NCBI RefSeq assembly: GCF_008153345.1
Contig: NZ_CP042818.1
Location: 2,629,001-2,693,000 of the forward strand
Source: Treponema phagedenis
GTDB lineage: Bacteria > Spirochaetota > Spirochaetia > Treponematales > Treponemataceae
Direction: 5' to 3'
Length of the DNA stretch: 64,000 nucleotides
Shown in pieces: positions 57,748 through 64,000 of this stretch. Position numbers and translations under genes: made by a program. The notes beneath the pieces are model-generated. The model searched no databases and was not told where the DNA came from. It was given only the letters and a program-made list of their open reading frames with translations. The first letter of the stretch is position 1. The number at the start of each line of letters is the position of its first letter.

Positions 57748-59574
57748 ATGGGAATGAAAGAAGTTGCGATTAAGCTTAATTTAGAAACCGGTAGTTTCTC
57801 ATCATCTGCACAAACGATATCCGATGCTTTTGATAAAATGCTTGGCAAGATGAAAGAAGCACAAGAAGTCGGCAATTTTGATTTAGCAGCACAGTATGCA
57901 AAATCGGCACAACAAATGCAGCAAGTGTATAACGGCATGGCAAACGGGAATCAAGCCGGAGGCGGAGGAATTGCAGGGTTTAATAATACAGTAGGGGGCA
58001 TTTCTAATACTGCACAATCGGTTATCGGACAAATTGGTGCGGGCGATGCTGCGGGCGGTGGATTAACACTTTTAGGGAAAGGAGCCGGTTTACTTGGTAA
58101 ATTAGGAACAGGCGGAGCAATTGCAGGAGCAGGACTTCTTGCGGCAGTTGGCGCCGGTTGGGGGGTAAAAAAACTTTCAGACCTTTATACATCGCATGAT
58201 GATGCGGCAGAAGCATTAAATGCAAGCCTTAATAACACCATGCGCACTCGCTTTGATTTAAGTACTAAGGAAGGACGTGGAGAGTGGCGGCAATTTGCAA
58301 AAGATTATCCCGAACGAAAAAATGATTTTGAGATAAGTAAAGACGGTAAAACCATGATTGAAACATTGGAAAGCCGTTATAAGGTGAACACAAAAAATAT
58401 AGAAGATGCGTTTACAAAAGCAAGTGCTGCCGCAAACAGTTTCAGCTACTCAATGGAAGACGGGTTGAGTATGGTTAAACACCTTACGCAATACGGACTT
58501 TCTTCGGGCAGTTATGATGTTGCCCGTAATGTTTTCGGCTGGTCAAGAATGATGGGAATCCAAAAAGAGGAGGCAGCAGATTTTAAAGGTACTTTTTCCC
58601 GTTACGGAAATAAGGACGCGGACAGTTTAGCGCAAGCATATCGAGCGAGCTCTTTTATGGGAATGAAGGAAGGCCAGTACAGTGAAACACTTGGTTTATT
58701 ACAAAATATTTTTACTGATGGTATATCAAAAGGGTTTACAAAGTCGATTGCTGAAATAGGCAGCACAATGACTTTTTTAAAAAATGCAAGCGGCAATAAT
58801 CCGTTATGGATGGGAGAACAAGGCGCAAGTCGATATCAGCAATTAAATGAAAGCGGGCGCAGTGCAACATCTCTTTCTTCGGTTTCGGATATCTTAACGT
58901 ACCGAGCTATTGCAAGTTTATCGGATGCAGAAAAGGCACGCATATTAAAAGAGCACGGATTAGAATCGCAAGGCGGATATCTTGATAATATGCAAATTGC
59001 GGAACTTGGATTTTTACCGGAAATATACAAGAAAAAAATGGGTCTTTTTGAACAAATGTCGGGAAAAGGTAATAAAGCAGGGATGATCGAAATGATTAGA
59101 AAAGATACCGGCTTTGACTATATACAGGCGGCGCAGTTTTATGAGTTGATGAACAACGGGGAAATAAATAAAGACGCATATGAATCAATAACAAATGCAA
59201 GTATACGCCCTGAATATACCTCACGTGTCGGAGCATCTACCGGTTCTGCCGAATTGTGGAGGACTTGGACAGCTGAATTGGGAAAAGGTCCGGCGGAACT
59301 GACAAAATTTCTCTCGGTATTTTTATCCGGCACTCGCCAAGAAGAGTTTAATACGGGTAAGCTACCGGGCATAGGCGAAGGAAGTGTAAATAATGTTTCA
59401 CTAATAAAAGAATTACAACAAAGAAAACAAGATTTAGCATTTGAACTCCAGACTCTGTATAATACCTTTTTCCCCGACCAAGAAAAAATTAAGGAAAATA
59501 CGGAAGAGTTAAAAAAGATAAACGCGCAACTTGAGTTATTATTGAACGGGGAAATAAAGGTTGAAAGTCGATGA
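57748..59574 (+). CDS. Tape measure protein
   Basis: 608 residues. An N-terminal coiled coil, a Gly/Ala-rich hydrophobic segment (GAGLLGKLGTGGAIAGAGLL near 115-140) and long helices with regular Gln/Ala, as in tail-length proteins. C-terminal coiled coil (EKIKENTEELKKINAQLELL). It is short for a tape measure, implying a tail of roughly 90 nm by the usual proportion. Starts after GAGGAATAG and overlaps the hub gene by four bases. Confidence 0.75.
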   Translation: MGMKEVAIKLNLETGSFSSSAQTISDAFDKMLGKMKEAQEVGNFDLAAQYAKSAQQMQQVYNGMANGNQAGGGGIAGFNNTVGGISNTAQSVIGQIGAGDAAGGGLTLLGKGAGLLGKLGTGGAIAGAGLLAAVGAGWGVKKLSDLYTSHDDAAEALNASLNNTMRTRFDLSTKEGRGEWRQFAKDYPERKNDFEISKDGKTMIETLESRYKVNTKNIEDAFTKASAAANSFSYSMEDGLSMVKHLTQYGLSSGSYDVARNVFGWSRMMGIQKEEAADFKGTFSRYGNKDADSLAQAYRASSFMGMKEGQYSETLGLLQNIFTDGISKGFTKSIAEIGSTMTFLKNASGNNPLWMGEQGASRYQQLNESGRSATSLSSVSDILTYRAIASLSDAEKARILKEHGLESQGGYLDNMQIAELGFLPEIYKKKMGLFEQMSGKGNKAGMIEMIRKDTGFDYIQAAQFYELMNNGEINKDAYESITNASIRPEYTSRVGASTGSAELWRTWTAELGKGPAELTKFLSVFLSGTRQEEFNTGKLPGIGEGSVNNVSLIKELQQRKQDLAFELQTLYNTFFPDQEKIKENTEELKKINAQLELLLNGEIKVESR

Positions 59575-61040
59575 TGATCACCATTCACAAAAGCCCGCAG
59601 CCAAAAATAGAAATCTTTGATTATAATGCGCCAACAGTGCCTGCTTTTACATTATCGGCACAAACCCATGAGTATACGCAACTTTTAAGCTATTCGTTTA
59701 CCGAAAGCACAATGGATTTAAAGGGGCGTTTTCAGTTTAGCATTGCAGGCGGAGACAATAATCTTTTTAATGAAATACAGCCGCTTCAAATTGTAAAGAT
59801 TTACGAGGGGGCAAATACTCCTGTGTTTATTGGTGTAATTGCAAATAAAGATTTAAGTTGCACAATGAGTCAAGGTGGCGTGCAACGACAAATCAATTTT
59901 TCCGGGATGAGTATTACGGGGTTAATTGCAAACTTTCAGCTCATTCTTGATATTAAGTTTTTATCATTAACACAAATAATGAGTGCGGAAACGATAAACA
60001 AGGATATGGTGTTACGCATAAATGAACTGCAAACTAAGGAACCTTTAAAAATAAAAAAGTTTTTAGAGCTTACATGGGATACATATTTAGGCTATGTAGG
60101 TGTTAGATATTTAAAACCTACCGCAGATAAAGCTCCGGTAAAAGGAAAGGCGGGAGAATCAAATAAAATAGTCTATGACATAATTAAAAACTTTATGGGG
60201 AATGATTTTTTTGAAGTAGGAGAAGCAGAAAGTATTCCTGTGCCGATTGCTAATACCTTTTTTAATCAAGGAATAAATACGGTACAACAAATATGGCAAA
60301 CGATTTTAGCGCCTCCTGTGTATGAAATGTTTTCTCGGGTGAATGAAAAAGGAAAAACAAAAATAGTTGTTCGTGAACTTCCATTTAGTTTTAGGGAAAA
60401 CGGAATAGTGCATAACCGTTGGGGCAAACTACCAATAAGAAAAATAAAATCACCGCACCTCGTCGATTATTCATTGCGTTTAAGTATTGATGAAGTGTAC
60501 ACAACTTTTTTTGCCTATATCGAGGGTTCTTCTCTTTCGGCTGATCAGTACATTGTAATTGAGCAAACTGACGGCGACAAAATAGAAAAAAAGATTTTAC
60601 AAGTTGATGAAAAAAAACTTAAAACATACGGCATGAAAATGTTACAGGTTGCTTTCAGAGGCTATAAAAAACAAACGGAAAAAACGGAAACAATTACCAA
60701 TGCAATGCACAAACTTTCTTTGCGCCTTCGCTCTTGGTTCGGGCGACTTGACGAAATGTACACAGGAAGCATTCGCATTATCAACGATTTTTCTGAAAAA
60801 CAAATACGCTGCGGAGAGCGAGTAAGCTTTTTAGGCGGGGAGTTTTATGTTAGAAGTTGCGACCATTCATGGTCCTACGGAGGGACTCCCACAATCAGCC
60901 TACAAGTAATACGAGGCGGAAAGTATAACAAGGGAGGAGAGTTTGTAAAAGTAATGCCTGAAATGGGAACAAGCAATATCGAACTTAAATTTGACGGGGA
61001 AGAAACGAATAGTTTAGTAGATATAAGTTGGGCGAGGTAA
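59571..61040 (+). CDS. Baseplate hub protein (gpD/gp27-like)
   Basis: 489 residues. FSFTESTMDLKGRFQFSI-like start of a hub barrel, with QIVKIYEGANTPVFIGVIAN near residue 75 and INFSGMSITGLIANFQLIL. The C-terminal end SFLGGEFYVRSCDHSWSYGG and ISLQVIRGGKYN is typical of phage late-control/hub proteins. It anchors the spike and tube at the baseplate. Overlaps the tape-measure stop. Confidence 0.75.
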   Translation: MMITIHKSPQPKIEIFDYNAPTVPAFTLSAQTHEYTQLLSYSFTESTMDLKGRFQFSIAGGDNNLFNEIQPLQIVKIYEGANTPVFIGVIANKDLSCTMSQGGVQRQINFSGMSITGLIANFQLILDIKFLSLTQIMSAETINKDMVLRINELQTKEPLKIKKFLELTWDTYLGYVGVRYLKPTADKAPVKGKAGESNKIVYDIIKNFMGNDFFEVGEAESIPVPIANTFFNQGINTVQQIWQTILAPPVYEMFSRVNEKGKTKIVVRELPFSFRENGIVHNRWGKLPIRKIKSPHLVDYSLRLSIDEVYTTFFAYIEGSSLSADQYIVIEQTDGDKIEKKILQVDEKKLKTYGMKMLQVAFRGYKKQTEKTETITNAMHKLSLRLRSWFGRLDEMYTGSIRIINDFSEKQIRCGERVSFLGGEFYVRSCDHSWSYGGTPTISLQVIRGGKYNKGGEFVKVMPEMGTSNIELKFDGEETNSLVDISWAR

Positions 61041-61046
61041 AAAGCT

Positions 61047-61868
61047 ATGAGAATTGTAATACGAGAGCGAAGCGGACAGGTTACCGGGCAAGTGCCGCTA
61101 CAAAATACAGTGCCGAGAATAGGCATGTGGGGAACAGTAACCGATGTTGACTCTACAAGAAATGCGGTGAATGTTCGACTTACCGGCGGTGTGTTATTGG
61201 AAGATGTGCCGGTTGCCAGCTTAGACGAGTGGATATGCGAGTTTAAAGATGAGGGGTATTTATCGGGAAGCAGAAACTTACCGCCTGAAAATGCTCGGGT
61301 TTTTGTGCTGATGCCTACAGGCACCTTTGAAGGCGCTTTTGTTTTATGCTCAAGCCTTTCGATGTTTGAAAAAGAACATCAAAAGAAATTTATGAGCACA
61401 AAGGAACAACGCACTGAAAAAAATGTTGAGCGGCTTCGGGTGCGACCGGGAAAATGGATTGAAAAATACAATTATAAAACGGGACAGCTTGAACTTACCT
61501 CTTCGAATGAAAAGGTAAAGATCGCAATTACTGATGATAACAATAAAAAGGAAGTGAGTGTAAACGCTTTCGGCGCAAACATTACAATTGACAAAGACGG
61601 CAATATTGCCGTGAAGGCGGCAACGGATAAAAAAATAAGTCTTAACGGCGAAAACTTAAGCGGTATAGTAAAAGCCGATGAACTAAAAACGCAGCTTGAT
61701 AAGATGAGCGATCGTATTGATAAAATGGTAAATACTTTTAACGGGTGGGTTGTTCTTCCTAATGATGGAGGTGCTGCTTTAGCTACCGCAATGAAAACCG
61801 TAATAGGCACTATGGTAAAAGAAGATTTTTCAAATATAAAAAATGACAAGGTAGTGCACGGAGGTTAA
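61047..61868 (+). CDS. Baseplate spike protein (gpV/gp5-like)
   Basis: 273 residues. N-terminal OB-fold (RIGMWGTVTDVDSTRNAVNV, RVFVLMPTGTFEGAFVL), then a beta-helix-like needle (KVKIAITDDNNKKEVSVNAF, ANITIDKDGNIAVKAATDKK) and a helical end. The repetitive hydrophobic-x pattern is that of a triple beta-helix spike that punctures the cell envelope. Seven bases after the hub gene. Confidence 0.8.
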   Translation: MRIVIRERSGQVTGQVPLQNTVPRIGMWGTVTDVDSTRNAVNVRLTGGVLLEDVPVASLDEWICEFKDEGYLSGSRNLPPENARVFVLMPTGTFEGAFVLCSSLSMFEKEHQKKFMSTKEQRTEKNVERLRVRPGKWIEKYNYKTGQLELTSSNEKVKIAITDDNNKKEVSVNAFGANITIDKDGNIAVKAATDKKISLNGENLSGIVKADELKTQLDKMSDRIDKMVNTFNGWVVLPNDGGAALATAMKTVIGTMVKEDFSNIKNDKVVHGG

Positions 61869-61871
61869 GCA

Positions 61872-63548
61872 GTGAGACAAGGATATTTACGAGAGGGATT
61901 ATGGCAGAATGTATACCTCATTGAATTTTATGTTGACAATAATACTTCCCCGTCCGAGTCTTTTGCCTTCGGGGTACCGCCTGAAAGTGAAGAGTTTGTT
62001 TTAACGCAACGGAAAACCGAAACTAAAACTTTTGGCGGACTTGTCATTGATGACTATGGTCATGATGCGCTTAAAATAACGCTTTCAGGAAGTACGGTAA
62101 ATAATGAGCTTAGGCGAATGTACCATACAACCGGATCGAGTGAGTATGTTACCGGCGAAGAAGAAATATTTAGGCTCAAAACATTGCTTGAAAAATACAA
62201 AGGTAATATAAACACGCTTGGAAAAAAAATCCTTTTATATGATTTATCAAAACATACAAATAGGAGCAGACGAAAAAAAACGATTGACAGTTTTTGCTGG
62301 CAAGTGTATCCGGGCGAATTTAAAATAAAGCGAACAAAAGAAAAGCCTAATGTATATACGTATTCAATTGAGTTTACCGCCATTCCGGCCAAAGATACCT
62401 TTGTGTTTTATAATACAATCTTCGGAGTTGATTTTAATAAGGCCTTTGATGCAATTGAACAGTATTTACAAAAGTTAGAAAAAAGTTTGAGTTTTTTTAA
62501 ATCCGTCTTAGAAAAAATCAACGAGGCGAGGCGTTTTGCCGCCGCCTGTAAAGAAGTTGCCCTGTATGCGATAAGCGGTACTATTAACGCCTTTAGGATA
62601 CTGCTTGACGACACTTTTCAACTTGGCCATTCAGCTATTGCCTTATACCGAGAAACAGTCGGAGCAGAAGGAATACCTGCACTTATTTTTGAAACGGGTG
62701 ATTTTGTTGCGGCAATGCTTATTGATTTTATGACCAACATAAACGTATTGGCAAACAACATACATGCAATGAGTAAAAAAGAATTTTATATTCCTGCTGG
62801 CGTTTTTGAAGATTGGGAAGTTACTATAGAAGAACTTGACGCCTTAAGTCAGCTGCAGTGTAGCGGCATTTACAATGAACTATGTGCCTTATCTGTCTCT
62901 GCTCAAATGGAACGACCGAAAGAATACACATTACCGGTTGCACGTGGCGCTGCAATAACCACGTATGGAATGCAAATAGGTTTAATTACCGATGGCATGA
63001 GTTTTGAAAGCATCGCCCAAAATCATTACGGAGACAGTAGCAAAGCGTATATTATTGCTTCTGCAAACAGCGCTGGCAGTATTGATGATTTAAGCGCACG
63101 CGGACAAAAGAATGTGCTAATCCCAGTGCTGGAGCGAAGCGCTTCTAATTATCAAAATAGGATAATCGGTTTAAGCGGACAGCGCGATAATTACGGGGTC
63201 GATATTGCGTTAGACGAAAACGGGAATATTTTACTCAACGAGCTGCAAACAGATTTTAAATTTGTTACCGGCAGAAGAAACATATCGCAAGCGGTACTTA
63301 TGCGCTTGCGTGAAAATATTAATAAACGAGTGATGCTGCAGCTTTATGGAATTAAAACAACAATTCCCGACAGTGAAAGTGCAGGCTCGGCTTATATTTT
63401 ATCAAGCATAATTCAAACACTCAAACAAGAATCGCGTATTAAAGAATTGTTGAGCGTTTCTTTTAAAGGAGATGGGGACGCTTTGCGAATTGATATAGAA
63501 TACACCGATATTGGCGGACAGCGGCGCTCTTTAAGCGAGCTTATATAA
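61872..63548 (+). CDS. Fused baseplate protein: gp53-like, LysM and gp25-like wedge domains
   Basis: 558 residues, with three parts. About 1-190: FGVPPESEEFVLTQRKTETK, LSGSTVNNELRR and YPGEFKIKRTKEKPNVY, an XkdP/tail-hub-associated type. About 365-420: LysM-like GMSFESIAQNHYGDSSKAYI, IIASANSAGSIDDL, ending in NVLIPVLE. About 430-558: GPW/gp25-like wedge (LDENGNILLNELQTDFKFV, RRNISQAVLMRLRENIN, LSVSFKGDGDALRIDIEY). In most phages these are separate genes. Confidence 0.7.
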   Translation: MRQGYLREGLWQNVYLIEFYVDNNTSPSESFAFGVPPESEEFVLTQRKTETKTFGGLVIDDYGHDALKITLSGSTVNNELRRMYHTTGSSEYVTGEEEIFRLKTLLEKYKGNINTLGKKILLYDLSKHTNRSRRKKTIDSFCWQVYPGEFKIKRTKEKPNVYTYSIEFTAIPAKDTFVFYNTIFGVDFNKAFDAIEQYLQKLEKSLSFFKSVLEKINEARRFAAACKEVALYAISGTINAFRILLDDTFQLGHSAIALYRETVGAEGIPALIFETGDFVAAMLIDFMTNINVLANNIHAMSKKEFYIPAGVFEDWEVTIEELDALSQLQCSGIYNELCALSVSAQMERPKEYTLPVARGAAITTYGMQIGLITDGMSFESIAQNHYGDSSKAYIIASANSAGSIDDLSARGQKNVLIPVLERSASNYQNRIIGLSGQRDNYGVDIALDENGNILLNELQTDFKFVTGRRNISQAVLMRLRENINKRVMLQLYGIKTTIPDSESAGSAYILSSIIQTLKQESRIKELLSVSFKGDGDALRIDIEYTDIGGQRRSLSELI

Positions 63549-63575
63549 CGGAAGATGAACAGGAGATAAAAAAGA

Positions 63576-64000
63576 ATGGATTTTGATTATAAAATAAAAA
63601 CCTTTGATGAGATTTACACCGAAATGCAGCTAAAGGTATTCGGTAAAATACTTACCGCAACGGACGCTAACTCAGGCAGTGTGCTTTGCTCTTTATTAGA
63701 GGCAACTGCACGGCTAATTGCTGAAGCGTATTTGCATTGCCAAATAGGGTATGCAAAATACTTACAAGATTTAGTGGAAGGGGCTTTTGGCGTAAAAAGG
63801 CTTTTAGGAACTAAGGCAAAGGGGAAGGTTGTTTTTTTTACCGAAAAAGGAAAACCTGCCGCCAGTCATCTTTATATAGCGGTAGGAACCGAAATTGCCT
63901 GCGGTGATACTGTTTTTGTTACCACAGAATCGGGAATGATAGATAAAGGGACGGAACAGTCAAATCCTATTTTTGCTGAAGCAAAAGAAATAGGAGAAAA
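63576..64000 (+). CDS. Baseplate J-like protein, 5' part
   Basis: The frame begins at ATG 63576 after AGGAGA and runs off the window after about 141 codons. FDEIYTEMQLKVFGKIL, SGSVLCSLLEATARLIAEAY and KGKVVFFTEKGKPA with IAVGTEIACGDTVFVTTESG match the N-terminus of baseplate assembly J (wedge) proteins. It follows the gp25 domain as in P2-type order. Confidence 0.8.
   Translation, partial: MDFDYKIKTFDEIYTEMQLKVFGKILTATDANSGSVLCSLLEATARLIAEAYLHCQIGYAKYLQDLVEGAFGVKRLLGTKAKGKVVFFTEKGKPAASHLYIAVGTEIACGDTVFVTTESGMIDKGTEQSNPIFAEAKEIGE

Larger units (their letters stand above)
14898..64000 (+). mobile_element. Contractile-tailed prophage, right end beyond the window
   Basis: All genes from 15190 onward run on the + strand in phage order: recombination/replication, terminase, portal, MuF head protein, lysis, protease/scaffold, capsid, sheath, tube, chaperones, tape measure, hub, spike, gp25 and J. 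The tail sheath and baseplate genes show a myovirus-type tail. The left boundary is placed at the first structured RNA and is approximate; no integrase, repressor, att duplication or tRNA is visible. The structural genes look intact, so it could be inducible. Confidence 0.9.

Overview
The window looks like the chromosome of a host-associated spirochaete of the genus Treponema (the T. denticola / T. phagedenis / T. vincentii side of the genus is my best guess). The basis is low-to-medium GC DNA, a spirochaete-style TPR lipoprotein/protease neighbourhood, a 21-residue cysteine-containing leucine-rich repeat of the TpLRR kind, and many dispersed palindromic intergenic repeats. No rRNA, tRNA or CRISPR array is visible.

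Layout. 1-6.0 kb: chromosomal genes for a hypothetical protein, a TPR/EF-hand-like exported protein, a trypsin-like lipoprotein protease with a PDZ-like tail, and the translation factor LepA. 6.3-7.7 kb: a complete ISNCY-like insertion sequence. 8.5-12.3 kb: an iron-chelate ABC importer operon (binding protein, two permeases, ATPase) whose binding-protein gene carries two mutually compensating frameshifts. The operon is bracketed by 39-bp inverted repeats. 13.1-14.3 kb: an OmpA-family outer-membrane protein. The intergenic stretches between these genes are packed with hairpins; eight of the best share a six-base loop (A-Y-G-G-A-Y or its complement) under unrelated stems.

From about 14.9 kb to the right edge is one large prophage of contractile-tail (myovirus) type, all on the + strand and continuing beyond 64 kb. 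Its order is: structured RNA; small early genes; a recombination block (YqaJ exonuclease, SMC-like ATPase, DEDDh exonuclease, RecT, HNH protein) interrupted by two leucine-rich-repeat genes; replication (initiation-type protein, DnaC-like loader, SSB); packaging (TerS, TerL, portal); an accessory block (antirepressor, Dam methylase, HNH, DUF1064); a MuF-type head protein; lysis genes (membrane protein, CHAP endolysin, nested spanin-like pair); a 1608-residue polyvalent protein; prohead protease/scaffold; major capsid; connectors; tail sheath, tube, chaperones and tape measure; and the baseplate (hub, spike V, LysM-gp25 fusion, start of J). No integrase or CI-type repressor is in view, so the att sites cannot be placed.

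The most unusual content is RNA and DNA structure inside the prophage. Two 224-nt elements (36043 and 44393) each have their own sigma-70-like promoter, a covarying hairpin set and a terminator, so they look like paralogous non-coding RNA genes. A third small RNA gene (43830-43918) lies just before the second copy, and a four-hairpin RNA with a potential kissing loop sits at the left end (14898-15100). The MuF, polyvalent and PBECR-type proteins share in-frame linkers that carry nucleotide-level hairpins with compensatory changes. Gene cassettes bounded by direct repeats (LRR gene, DUF4325 gene) show how the prophage gains and loses cargo.
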